The translations under genes were made by a program, and so were the position numbers. Of a DNA stretch of 64,000 nt, positions 12,966 to 26,100 are shown piece after piece (the stretch's first letter is position 1; every line of letters starts with the position of its first letter). The notes under the pieces are model-generated. The model was not told the origin of the DNA. It did not search any database and saw only the letters and a program-made list of their open reading frames with translations. The stretch covers positions 1-64,000 of the forward strand of contig BQMF02000481.1 in the NCBI GenBank assembly GCA_027922465.2, given 5' to 3'. Origin of the DNA: Turritopsis dohrnii. Taxonomy: Eukaryota; Cnidaria; Hydrozoa; Anthoathecata; Oceaniidae.

Positions 12966-13380
12966 CAGATTTGGAGACATTTCGAACTAAATAACCTCCA
13001 AGAATATCACGATTTGTATCTTGTAACTGACGTTTTAATCTTCGCCGATGTCTTTGAAGGTTTTCAATCAACTTGTTTGCAGTTTTATCATCTTGATCGA
13101 GCACATTTCTAGACAGCACCTGGGTTATTATGGAAAGCAGCACTGAAAATGACAGGGGTTACTCTTGAATTACTAACCGATATCGAGCATCACCTTCTCA
13201 TCGAAAGGGCATACGTGGTGTCGTCTCGATGATCACGCATCGCTGTGCTAAAGCAAATCTGCCACAGTTAGATAGTTATCGTCCGGAGCAACCGTTGGAA
13301 CATTTAATTTATCTAGATGCAAACATCTGCATGGATGGGCAATGTCTCAGCATTTACCAACACATGGTTCCAGGTGGTTA
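12966..13380 (+). pseudogene. Polinton/Maverick DNA polymerase fragment
   Basis: Translation reads like the palm region of protein-primed family B polymerases of Polintons. Visible motifs are LQEYHDLYLVTDVLIFADVFE, a TGVTLELLTDIEHH segment, and IYLDAN in the position of the polymerase SLYPS-like motif. The coding is interrupted by an in-frame stop near 13111 and at least one frameshift near 13210, so this is a dead remnant. Flanking sequence shows no other Polinton genes (integrase, capsid or ATPase). A second fragment of the same gene family, from further downstream in the polymerase, lies at 46318. Confidence 0.8.
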
Positions 13381-13599
13381 AATGATGACAAAATCAGTGT
13401 GTTAAGGCTGATATATATTATCATTTTAATGGATCAGTTTGAATTGTTTTAAATTGTTCTATTTATGACGGTTTTGCCCACGGGGACTATATTTCTATTT
13501 AATTCGTATTATTATATGTATCACGTTTTCTTTTATTTCAAACAATATAAACTATATATTTTTATTTTTTATACAATTTTATCTTTTATTTATTTGTTT

Positions 13600-14045
13600 G
13601 TTTTTTGTGTTTTGTTTTTGTACTGATTTTCTTTGTAATTCACTCAAAAGATTTCTACTCTAAAATTTCCGTAAATGTGAATCACTCTGCTTCGGATTAG
13701 CACTCAAGTTTGGCGCGCGATTGCTGTCAAGAGGAAGAAGGACTAAACTAACGCAGTCATAGGTCTTATGTGAAAGTGTTCTGTAAATACTTCTGTTACC
13801 ATAAAACCATGCGTACAAATCCCAAGTAAGGAATAGGTGATGAATAAAATCACATAATCGTGACTGCAAAGTGTACCCATGTTGTAGAATTCGAAAAAAA
13901 TGTTCAAAATACTGTTTGGGATCGTTTCGCTTCGATCAAACGTTGTGGAGATATCGTCGTCAAACAAACATTTCCATGACGTCACAGACCCATTACTAAA
14001 AACATAAAGACCTAGTTTTTAATCTTTCACTCTCTAAAACAAAAG
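13600..14045 (-). repeat. Helitron-related repeat, decayed copy
   Basis: On the minus strand, 14045-13890 matches the interior of the complete Helitron at 59629-59922: GGGTCTGTGACGTCAT, then a block with GATATCTCC, then CAACATGGG. The 3' hairpin and CTAG end are not present in this copy, so it is truncated or diverged. Confidence 0.5.
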
Positions 14046-14106
14046 AAGGATTCACAATCGCGGAAAAAAGACTTCTTAAGAATAAAAACTTAGAATTTAA
14101 AAATTA

Positions 14107-14560
14107 TTACCTAGTTGAATTAAAATAAGAAAAAGAGAAAATTGAAAAATGTAGATGAGGTGAGAGAACTAAATGTAAAGCCTTGTATGCAATTAAGCAG
14201 TTATCATTGAACCTCCCCTTCAACTCCATTTCCACATGGTCAAACAAATAGAGGGTGATGGTGCTTATGAAGCAGGTTGAAGGAGTTTGACAAGGCACAT
14301 TCTCTCCTTTGGTTTGACTGCCGCATGTGCGTTTTTTATTCTCTGGCCAATTCCAGACCAGTAGAATACCATTCATTATTTTCAATATTATTCCGTAATA
14401 ACAAAAGGACAATACGCTAAGTATTGATGTGTCTGACAGCATCAAGAATGTCAGCCTCCGTCTTGTTTTGCAGCCTCAAAGTGACGGATTCTGTAACTGA
14501 AAAACCTTTTGTGTAATAACAAGGGCAACAAAACATGGACAGGACTTCAGGGCATACAGT
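14107..14560 (-). pseudogene. hAT transposase fragment (DUF4371-like)
   Basis: Minus-strand translation contains, in order, VTESVTLRLQNKTEADILDAV, then after a frame change CGSQTKGENVP and LFDHVEMELKGRFNDN. This order resembles the middle to C-terminal part of hAT-type transposases of the 52-kDa-repressor/DUF4371 group. No catalytic acidic residue can be assigned and no termini were found, so it is a short decayed fragment. The identification is by motif memory only. Confidence 0.5.
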
Positions 14561-15896
14561 TAAGGTCCAGCCTAAGATTGAGTTAAGGAATCTATCACTA
14601 TCCCATTATTGAAATGCATTTTATACCAAGGATTTTACTACAGGTACAAACAACTCCAGGAACCAGTGAAAACCATCAAGGCGTGCAGTCCAACGACCAG
14701 ACATACATCAATCAATTCGGTAATTCTGTACGTCTAGATACAGAAGTAATTGAGAAAGTACAGCACTTGCATCCAGCAAGTATAAAGCCTTTTGAACATG
14801 GGATATGGAGCATGACTTAGCAACACATAAATAAAGTATATAGTTTTTGCAATGAAGATAAGCGGCTTTTTGGTTAACATTGATTATTCTAGTTCCAGCA
14901 CCTTCATTTTCTTCCAGCAATAGCTCCAGCCCCATCATACCCTTGACTACGGAAATTATGAATATCAAGGTAAAAACCATCACTTAGTGCTTTCAAAATT
15001 GCCTTAGCTAGCTTGTTAAGCCATCTTCACATGTCTTCACATTATTTATGCCATAATTTTGATCCAAGTACCAGAAACATAAGGATATTTGTTGTTGGGT
15101 AGATGGTTTTTTTGTCTCCAGCACAAACACGAAATTTGATGAAGGGCCACTTTAACGTTATTGGCCTTTTTTTCCTGGTATTACGGTATTTGGCGAAAAC
15201 AAGGACGGGATTACGGTATTTCATCTTCTGTCGGTAACGATAATTTGCCGGTTTTTGCGCCTGTATTTCCGTAAATAATTCGGTATTTTGATATGGTGTA
15301 GTTTGTCATACATGTGATCATGATAATAATGTCAATGTTCTTATTTTTTTAATTTTTATTTTTGGCACTTTGAAATCCCTGTTTTTTCAAATCAAATTTT
15401 TACTTAAATTATTAACTATTCTGCACTTGATCATGCGACGATAGTCTTTCTGCAGTGTGTATTGTTGTTTATACTAACTTTTCATCGCTTTTGATTGATT
15501 GTATATGATTTAGTGTCACATTTAATCATTTGATTTTCAAGAAGTATTTCTTTGTTTTGTAGATATATATCTGGAAAAAATCATTGTTAGGATGTTGATT
15601 ACTTCTCAGCGATTTAACATTAGAACGCAATATAACGAACCAAAATTTCCAGGCTTTTGTTCTTTAATAATTTAACTGGAATTATTAAGTGTTTAGAATG
15701 GCTCATAACATTTATTAGTAGGAGGATGAGGAGAAACTTGAGTATTCAAAAATTTTAATCAACAATAATTAATCGGATTGATAATTATAACAATTTTACA
15801 ATATGAAAGCATCAAAACAAAACAAAACCAACTAAAATAAAATGCAAGAACCTTGAAAATAATAGTCAAAACACACAAACTTCATGACAGAAGTTG
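14561..15896. other. Non-coding stretch, nothing recognised
   Basis: AT-rich; short open frames only, none with a domain or good splice context. Confidence 0.45.
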
Positions 15897-16198
15897 GTGC
15901 AGCGATGGTGTAGTACATGGTGTAGTGGTTAGTACCTTTGAGTGCGACCGGTGCGACTCGTGTTCGAGTCCAGTCATGTCGCATCTCAATACACCACTCC
16001 GATGCGCTTTAAAAGCAGCGTGTCAGCCCATTAGGAGCCATCGACTGACTGCACACTGGCCTTCGTGCAAGTTAGAGCAATGCTATACGTATCTCTGGCG
16101 GTAAGTCAACTAATAGTTGCAAGTCGGCGGGCGGAAGAACCAACCATTACGGATGGAAGCCCAAGGACTGAAAACTCCCGTTACTTACTTACTTACTT
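15897..16198 (+). mobile_element. tRNA-derived SINE with target duplication
   Basis: The head has RNA polymerase III promoter boxes of a tRNA: TGGTGTAGTGGTTAGTACC (box A) and GTGTTCGAGTCCAGT (box B), about 35 bp apart. The element ends in a short tandem tail of ACTT units. It is flanked by an 18-bp direct repeat, ACTTCATGACAGAAGTTG at 15879-15896 and the same with one change at 16199-16216. That is the target-site duplication left by LINE-mediated insertion. The open frame across it is incidental. A related fragment of its body lies at 60176. Confidence 0.9.
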
Positions 16199-16216
16199 AC
16201 TTCGTGACAGAAGTTG

Positions 16217-17113
16217 TATAGCTAAAGATTGAAGTCTAACATCAATCTTACTGTTTGTGAGTTTTCATGCAGCAAAGTAATAAGAAGAATATTATAATAA
16301 AAGACTCGGAGCATTAACTGGCTCTGAGAGTTTAGCCTCTTCACAGCTGTCAAAAATGAAAACACTTAGTATCTGAGGAACCATTTTTACCATTTTTACC
16401 TCATAGCACAACAATAAACAATAAACTCTAACCTGAAAAATAAGTTAGTATACTATTTTTATCTTCCAGCACAATTTCCTACCGTAAATACATACATATC
16501 GCTACTACACTAAAATACATAAAACTGACTTTATTCACTATTTTTAGGATGAATGTGAAACTTTCTTAACTTTCCTGCAAACATTCACACTGTACACGTG
16601 TAGTAAAATATCACTTTCTCATTTTCTACTAACATTTTCCTAAAAAATGAAAAAATTAACTTGACTGTGTCACTGCTCACATCCCAATTTATTCATTCGT
16701 AGAGATTTTTCAACAATTCTTTTCCCACTGGGTAATGACCCCAAGTAATGTCCGGAAAAGAAGTAGGCTCGGCCTATATTCGTCTATAAATATTTGTATG
16801 TTGTATGTTGGAGTTTTTCGGCATCCGGCACTATAGCAATATTTGTTAACATGACTCATTACGCCTATAAAAGGATGGGTAAAATATCATTATATCATTA
16901 TTTATTCGTAACACATTTGTGCCTACTCGGTGGGTAAATTCGCCAGAAACCTTCACTGACATTGTGTGTGCAATTCTACAGAAAGGCACTCTCTATGAGT
17001 GATAATTCAAGAAAATTTATTCACATATGCAGTAAGAAAAATTTAATGTTGTTGAAATTCCATTTTGCTTGTACGAGTTCAACTCGAAATTAATATATCC
17101 GTCAAACACCAAC
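16217..17113. other. 3' flank of the PAN/LamG gene
   Basis: No gene recognised. Contains a candidate minus-strand polyadenylation signal at 17016-17021. Confidence 0.45.
17016..17021 (-). terminator. Candidate polyadenylation signal
   Basis: AATAAA on the minus strand, about 90 nt after the stop codon at 17114. Position is plausible; no transcript evidence. Confidence 0.35.
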
Positions 17114-20100
17114 TCATCGTATAAAAACCTTGAAGATACTTTCCTCGCCGTTTGTCCATGAATCACAGTTGTAAACTCCATTATGTCCGACATGTAGCCT
17201 TGTTTGATTCATCTCTTGAACCAGTGACGTATAAAGTCTGGCATTTTGGATGCCGTCCCCTAACTGTTGACATCCAAATTTCAAATATGACGTGTCGTTT
17301 CCTATCGGATAGAAAGAGCGACATGGGACAAGCATCTTATCAGATTCAACTTCCGTGAGATAATCGACAACTTTAGTGCCGATAGTTGCCATGTCAACTG
17401 TTCGCGAATGTTCTATAGGAGAAGAACAATATATTCGCATTTGATCATATTCTGTAACATTTTTCAGCTTTCGAAAACCAAGTGATGACAATGCAAATCT
17501 GTGAAGATATGTTTTTGTGATACCGTCAATATCGTTACTGATGACGGTTTCAAGCGATTCGACATCCTTTGCATAGATACGGGTTACCTCTGTCCAACCA
17601 CCTGAAATATAAAACACCAACTTAACCCCTGATTTGAAACCAGTTATGATGTAAATGCTTGTTTAAACCAGTAGACTATTATACATGTCAAGATAGCTGT
17701 ACTTGGAGATGTTTATTAAATATCTTTTTTCTTAAGGTGTCACCAAGAACATTGTCAGTATTGCAGAAATTCAGTCGGAATTTGCCACCACATATTTGGT
17801 ACAAGATGAGGCTAAGGAATGTTTTGTGAAATGACAAGGACAACAAGATGGAAGTGAAAGTGTCAGAAAATGCTATTTGAACCACTGCGCAGAGTTGGTG
17901 GTTAATTAAAATGTTATGACTTCCACAGCAAACCGAGAAAGGATGGCTGCTATTTGTCAATACACCTCTTAATTCAGCATAAAATCTGCATTTAAATGGA
18001 TTTCAAATAAGCTTCCGGCTTCAAGTTACTTGAAATCTTATTATAAATGTGCAACACATTTAACTTAAAGAGTGTTTTTTTGTTTTATTAATGTTGTTAG
18101 AGTAAGTACGCTCTTTGTTTGTTTTGTTTTTCTTTTAATATAACTAGGGTTTGTGCATCATTACCTTTCCTTTAGCGAAGACAAATAGAAAAAAAAATAC
18201 GTTGTTGAAGAAATGAAACTCATGGTTTTAACTCATGACGTTCTGGGTTGGTGAAGAACAATATTCTATATTGTTGTCCAATGTTAGCTTCGTAAAAAGA
18301 AAATCACTAGAAGGTGTTAATTTGTTTGTAATGCATATTTTGACAGGTTTACGACTTACGGGTTTGGATTTTCAAAATAGCAAATAGCAAAATATATTCG
18401 GCTTACTTTAGACTATGGGTTCCATGAACAGTTATAGCCATTTTAATCTTTCTGTTGTTTTCATGTGCGCACAATGTTTTTCTATATCGTATCATGAAAG
18501 AATTTAATATGAGTATTTTTTATGTATTTCAGATCTTCCGAGTAAAAAGATGTTTATGATGTGCAGTGTTGATAATGTACAGGTAAAATGCTTTATCTGG
18601 AAAACCTACAGAGTTTTTAATTAAAAGGGTGAGGAGTATTGTTTTCGTAAAAATGTGTTGAAGTTATAATTTTTAATCGCGGGAGACCATTGCGCTGCAT
18701 CTCGAATTGAACAAGGCGTTTTTCGGAAGATATCTCGAGAACTACCGGGTGAGTCCAAGAAAAGTACCGATGTTTCACAAAAAATATCTTTCGATTGAAT
18801 AATTATGAAAGGTAGTTATTTCTATTTCTGATTATAGGAATCCTTTACCTATATTTTGGTGTATCACTTTTCTAATTTGGTTGAGTAGAAAAAAAGTTAT
18901 GGATAAAAAACTGGAAGCGGTACTTGCAAAAATCTTTGAAAAATGGACAAAAAAGCTGAACAAAATATTCCTGCGTGATACACCAAAATATAGGTAAAGG
19001 ATTCCTCTATTTAGAAATAAAAGTAACTATCTTTCATAATTATTCAATCGCAAGATATTTTTTGTGAAACATCGGTACTTTTTTTTGACTCACCCGGTAC
19101 AAATCAAAAGATTTTACACGGAATGCAATTTATTTTAGAGAGTGAAAAAATGGGTTTCAGATCTTTCTTTTTTGTTATGCGCTCCAGTGTTGATTGCAAA
19201 CTTAGAAAAATGTTTTTGGATTTCTGCGAAAGCAAGAAATACATTAAAACCGGCTCTGTTCTTTTTCTTCTTCTTCTTACTGTCCAAACCTAGCGGTTTT
19301 TTGTATATTTCGTGCGTGCGTTTACATGAAACTAAAACAGCGTGCAATGCATGTCATGTCTCCCAGCGAAGAAACCCTTTTAGATTTACAAAAGTTTCTT
19401 TGATTAATATTAAATGGATTTTAAAAGAAGAAATACATATTTTAAGATGAAAAAAGAAAATCTGTAGAAGAAACTTCAAATTATCTTGAATTGTGATCAT
19501 TCTGAAGTTCTCAACGTTTTGTAAACAGAAGGGTGAAAAAGGTATATACACATTTTTTTGTTTTTAAGTGAAAACACAAACATCTTTGTTTGTTTTGGTA
19601 TATGGGTTGTTACTATTTTTAAGCTTTGGATACTGAAGCTCAGCTCTTCAGCTCCAACATCAAAAATGTGTGTCTACTCTGCACCACTTACATACTTTTA
19701 ATGTTTGATGTTAATGTTTTAATGTTTTTAATGTTTCAATGTTTGATCAATTTTTAAGTTATACTGCCAATGCCCCTTATTACAAATGGCTTTCCTAATC
19801 ACAATAGCAAATTAAAACTTCTTCCAACTGTCTGTAAATTCAAAACACTGCACATCATGTAACAATACAAAACTGTCCTTTCAGCATATATATATATAAG
19901 TATATACTTTTAATGATCAAAATTTTTGTTTACTTTTTTTGTTTGCAATCTTGAGAATTTTGTTCTTAATTAAGAACATTGGCAGTAGTGTTTAAAAAAT
20001 ATGATTTACATACGTAATCACTGTGATATCTGAAAAGATCAATATAAGCTTAATATCATTTCTTACTCCCAAAATAAAGGATGTTTTATGTCATTCAGAT

Positions 20101-23100
20101 CAATTTAGTTTATCGGTGTTTCATATAGTGTCATATAATGTGTCATATAATGTCCTGAGGTGCATATGAAATCAGAAATGCAATGTTATGTTATCATTTA
20201 ACCGATTTTTCAAATTTCTTAAAGAATTTTTATAAACAGGATACGAATGTTAACTTAGATCAAGAACATTTGTAAATTCATGCCGTATTGCTAATCAAAC
20301 CAAAATAAAAATTTCTGATTTCGGTTATATGTTGATTTTGGTCTATGTGGATGCCCAGCGGGCACAAAGACGTCGTAAAGACGTCGTAAAGACGTCTTTT
20401 CAAGACGTCCCTAAGACGTCGCAAAATGGTCGCGAAGTGGGAATCTCAAAAGACGTCCCAATTACATCTTCATTGAGACGTCTCGATGACATCCCAACGA
20501 CATCGTAACGACGTCGCAGGATTATGAAATTTACTCTTTCAAAAACTGTAATAGGCCACAGGCGGACCCGAACATGGAACCTCTGGTGTGCCAGCCGAAC
20601 TCGTAACTGTTATGCCACCGCTGCTTGTTATCAAGACGTTTAAAAACATTTACAATAAATTATTCTATACAGACTGATTGCTTTTGAAAGTTTATAATTG
20701 TTTCGAAGATCGTTATTGAATCTGCACAGAGACGTCCCAAAAACGTCGTAAAAGGATCCCAATTGCGACGTCCCGTTTCAGACGTCCCTACGACGTCCCA
20801 AAATGATCTTAAGTTTATAATTGTTTCGAAGGTCGTTATTCAATCCGTATAAAGACGTCCCAAAAACGACGTAAAAGGATCTCAATTACGACGTCCCGTT
20901 TCGGACGTCCCTACGACGTCTCAAAATGATCTTAAGTTTATAATTGTTTCGAAGGTCGTTATTCAATCCGCATAAAGACGTCCCAAAAACGTCGTAAAAG
21001 GATCCCAATTGTGACGTCCCGTTTCAGACGTCCCTACGACGTCGCAAAATGATCTGGAAAGCAAACGACCATTTTACGATTAAAATGAGACGTCTCAAAG
21101 ACGTCTTGTGCCCGCTGGGTGTGATTTGCATGACCAAAATTTGCTTGCTTTTTTGTGCTACTAGGAAAATAACACATTAACATTAAGTATCAAATACAGA
21201 ACTTTGAGAGGTTATGAGTCAATATATCCTTAATATAATTTCGTACTAACAAAATAAAGAATATTTTATTTCATTCAGATGTAATCCAGTTTATTGGCTG
21301 TGTATACATTAAAAGTCTCACATAGTGCCAATTATCTTTTGATAAATGTCCTGGGGAGTACAATAGAAATGTAATGTTTTATTTTGCAAATCATGTAACC
21401 TTTTTCAAATTTCAAGAATGTCATATGGTCTTTTATTTTCATACTTCAGCATATTTCGCAGAAATCCTTTTGCCTGTTAAGGCATCTTGTTTTTTTTACG
21501 TTGTGTCTGTTTAGGTGGGTCTTTAAAATCAGGGGAACCATCGCATTGCCTCCCAAATTAGACTAGAAGTTATCAACACTGATGCACTTTCTGTTTGTCA
21601 TTTTTCGACACCATTTTTGAGACGCCATTTTCAGAATTAAAACCCGTAAAAAAGTTTTACACATGATACTAGTTTATAATACGCGCTGTGCATCCGCTTT
21701 TTACACGCTTTCACTCTCTAAAATTTCGGGTTGTTTTTGCGGGCACTTATTCATGAAAGTGTGTCAAACCACGGTTAATATGTTTCTACGATTAGTATAA
21801 GGCGAAGATACCTATAGTACGGTTTCTGTATTATTACTTTTCCTAGGGAACACACACATAAAAACAATATATAAACGGTAGAAGAAATGAATATCATGGT
21901 TTTAAATCATGACGTTCTGGGTTCGTGAAAAGAAAATTGCTTGAAGGTATAAAATTATTTAGACACTTACTCGTTCGACGTTCATTTTTGTTTTTTGTTT
22001 TTTTTTTTCAAAATGAAATATATTGCCGAATACATTAAAAAGCATAGTGATACAATAGTAAATAAATAATAACACTACTTCAAGTGGGTTTTTTTTCTCA
22101 CACTTTCTCTCTGCGGTGAGAAGTAATTATATTCGTAAATGAGTCAGAATAAACATGAATAATCATAAAGAGTTCAGTTTCTATCGATGTCATATCTGTG
22201 AGTCGACGTTCATTTACGTTTGGGTAAGGATTCCATGAACAGTTACAGTGACTTTAATCTTTTTATTGTTTTCATGTAGGCAAAATTTAATTTTACTTCT
22301 GCATGTATCGCATCTTGAAAGATGTATTATGAATATTTTGATGTGTTTCCAATCTTCCAATTAAAACGTTTTTCTGTTCAGAACTACAATGTTGATAATG
22401 AACAAAAAATGCTTTGGCTGGAATAGCTAGAGATTTTTAATTAGGGATTGTTCACAAATGACGTCAACCATTTTTTCAAGATTTTTGACCCCCCCTCCCC
22501 CCTCTGTCAACGTGCGTCAACTTTGCGTTGCCCCCTCCCCCTCAATTGACGTCATCGTTTGAGAAGACCCCCCCCCCCCCCACTTGTCCTTTTGTATGTT
22601 AGTTTTAATAAGACGTGAAAATATTTGCAATGATCTTCCTGCAATTTTTCTCTGATCAAACTCCATCTGTGCTTATTGTTTTACGTTCGTGCATCACGGA
22701 CCACATCAAGATCACATTCAGTGTTAACATTTTCACAAGAAACTTTACTTAATTAGAAAAATCAAGGTTCTGCAAAATTGTGTGGGTTGACGTCAACTAG
22801 TATCACATCACCCCCCCCCGCCCCCCCCCCCCCCCCCCCCCCCCCCGTCAACCAGCGTCAACTTTAGCATAACCCCCCCTCCCCCCCTAACAGTTGACGT
22901 CATTTGTGAACAGTCCCTTAAATGGGTGAGGGTGTTTTATTCCGTATTGACGTTAGATGATATCACCGGGGACCATTGCATTGCATCTTCAAGCGATTCA
23001 ATTTATAAAAAGCTAAACAGCGCGTATTTTTATTTTTGATGGGTTAAAGATCTTCCAAGTAAAACGATTGTCTTGGGCTCCTATATTTAAAGTTTAAAGT

Positions 23101-26100
23101 ACTTACAGCACTGATACCCTTTCTGTTCGTCATGCTGTGAATTTGAGACGTCACTTTCAGAAAAGCCCGTAATATTATTTTACACTGGATACTAGTTTCG
23201 TAATATTTCATTAAACACTAACGTAAATGTGAAAGGTATTTGCTATAACGCTATTAATGAAACAGCCATAACAAGTTTCGAATTTCAGAAAGATCAATAT
23301 TGAGAAAATGTCGTGGAAGTTGAGGATTTAGCTTGGAACTACTGGGCGGTTAAACGTTGCCAATGAATGTACCTGCGACTTCGTCCACAAGGCTTCTTGT
23401 CTTTTCCATATATGGATTCATCGAAAAGGCAAGAAGCTCTGGGGACGAGGTTCATTACATTAATGGAGAACATGACAAAATTCCTGATTATTGACTAGTT
23501 GCATGTCTGTGGTGCAATAAACTCAATTGAAATTTTCCCCTTTTTCTATTGCAACAATTCAATAAGAAGTAAAAAATAATTTGGAAAGTGATTGGCCGTT
23601 CCCTTAATTTATTTATTTCCTGAGTACATACTAGAGGCCACCTTAAACGTACCTACTGTGGCGATCTCCTTCCTTTATTAGGTAAATAAATTCAATTCAA
23701 ATCACTTCAATTGAATCCAATTGAATAGAGGTACCATAATTCAATGCAACAATGCATAAATTAGGAAAGAACGTTTCAAAACAAATCAGATATTCTCACG
23801 ACTATTAAAGACATTATTTAAAGTTATCCCAAGTAATCCCAATTATGTAGTATGTATTCGGGAGATAACTGAATTATGGGAATGGCCAATTCTGTACAAT
23901 TGCAGAGACATAACAGATAAAATGAAGTGTGGTTTGATGTTTTTTTATTTCTCTCTTGTAACCGTTCTAATTATCCATACAAAATTTGCTTTTATTATGC
24001 GCCTTACCTCCATCTGTTATCATGTCACAATATACTGTTTTCAAATCGCCCGCCAAGTTTATCCAATAGTAACCAGATGTGGTATATACGCCCTCTTGCA
24101 ATAACGCCTTGCAGGATTTGGCAGTGATGCGAGTTCGTGACTGATCAATTTTCGCCCGACCTGTATGAAGGGGGCAGAAGGAAACAGTTATTCCGAACAG
24201 ACTAAAAATGCCGGAAAGCTTTACTAAAATACTTTCTATTCGTAGCATCAACACAATTGTCTCGATTACACAATTGTCTCACCACCACAATGCAATGCTA
24301 TAATTACTTGCTTTGACAAAATAGTAAATTCATTCATTATCTCCATTGTGATGGTTAAAGTCCATTAAAATATTTTAAACGGGGATATACTTGTAATGGT
24401 CAAGTACGGGTCTAAACTGATACGGAAATGTTAGCGCTAGCTCTTTATTGGCAATGGATTCATGTTCTGCATTCCCATGAAAATGCTCGGAATAAATTCA
24501 AAATTAATAAGAACATCCCATACTAGCATTGGAATGACACGAAAAACTCGTCGCCAAAAAAAAAAAGAAACATAACTGTACCTACCAGACTCGTATATAC
24601 TTTTAATATCGTGGTTTGAGAGATTAGAAAACCACACTGCTAACTCACTGATGTAGCAGTTCCCACAATTGTTTCGAGCCACATATGTACCGGAATGGGA
24701 ATTCTCCCAGTCGAAGCGACTTATCTCAACCACAGATCCGTTTTCGAAAATGTGAAAACTGTCCTGGTCTAAACACGGAATAATCACTGTAAACCTCGTG
24801 ACCAAAATGTTTAAGGATTGATAATTGATAAATTGATAATTTTTCAAACTTAGGCTTGAAAGAGGTATGCTTATAGAGGTATGCTTATTAGTAGGTCATA
24901 GAACTACTATCAAAATGGTTATCAGTAAGTACCATGCCAAGTAGGTTCTACCAACCTGGAACCCAGAGTTTCTTTGCGTTTATGATTTGCTTTTTAAAAA
25001 GAAAGAAGTTAAGGTTCTTTAACTTTGGACTAAGCAATGTGAAGAATTCTTTCCAACTAAACGAACTCCCTTAAGAATCCCTCTCTCAAACTGGTTAATT
25101 CTAAACTGAGTTTGTTGATTCACACTAGTGGCGTTACTGAGTTAAACTTCAGGCAAGTGCGTTTTTCACATATTTGGGGTTAGAAAATAGAAAGGTAAAG
25201 CGATAGCGCAAATTATACCATTGAAACAAGCGCGCAAGTTTATTTTGTGCATTTTTGTTGACACAAAATTAATGATTTATATAAATTTGGTAAAAGGAAA
25301 GTCGCATAAAAAATTGTTTGGTAACAAAAAAGGCCAAAACAAAATTCAAGGGCACCCAACAGACACATGCCACACTTACATCCCCGCATACCCCACATCC
25401 GCGCCCGTTGGCAGAGAGGTTCTTAAAGGAACAAGAATTCTACACACTGCTAAGTCCATTTCCGACTTTCGCAAGTTACCATACAGGTAATTTTATTACC
25501 TCCTAGCCATCTAACTGCAAGGTGTGTCCAATAAAAATATTTCCACGCGTCAACCTTCACTTTTCTTTCTAACCAAATTTGATGGCTGTCTGTGTTCATA
25601 AAGGTACCCGGATATATTAACGAATCGGATGTTTTGCCGAGAAACATGCTGATTCCTAAAACTAATTTTTGATATAAGTTAGTCGGTTACTATACACGCA
25701 TTGTAGACACATTTGTTTGATAGGATTGAACATCTTTTAAAAACTGAGGATATCCTAACAACTTCGTAGATATTTTTGATAGTCTTTCATCTAGCCTCTG
25801 TAGTATGTACGTCCATTGAATACCCTGTCATGAGAATTCGAAGATTACATCAGAGTTATGTGTTGCAAAAACTTATGATTATCATCGTATTCATATGATC
25901 ATCATACGCAAGTCTTGTCCAAGCTAAACACAATCATACCACTATCGTGCGCTAACACACAAGAACAAAGAATAAGTTAACTAACTGAAGATGCATGGAT
26001 CAAGTGAATAGGACACAGAATTGTTTACAACAAACCTCCGGGTTTTGTATTTGCTATTATAGCGTGGTGAATATCAAGGAATGCATCAGTGATTCTGATC

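Larger units (their letters stand above)
21850..23200. repeat. Dispersed repeat family B, copy 2
   Basis: Second copy of the family described at 18060, interrupted by the MITE at 22444-22917. It begins with CATGGTTTTAAATCATGACGTTCTGG near 21895 and continues past the MITE with GGGTGAGGGTG and GACCATTGCATTGCATC. Confidence 0.6.

Noticed and set aside
15905..15970. Functional tRNA gene
   Set aside because: Boxes A and B are present, but the sequence does not fold into a credible cloverleaf by eye, has a long non-tRNA body and is flanked by a target duplication, so it is a SINE head.
15853..16104. 83-residue open frame
   Set aside because: It lies across the tRNA-derived SINE and starts before its target duplication.
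19142..19450. 102-residue open frame with a poly-Phe run
   Set aside because: The Phe run is a TTC microsatellite; the frame lies in the large intron of the PAN/LamG gene and lacks any motif.
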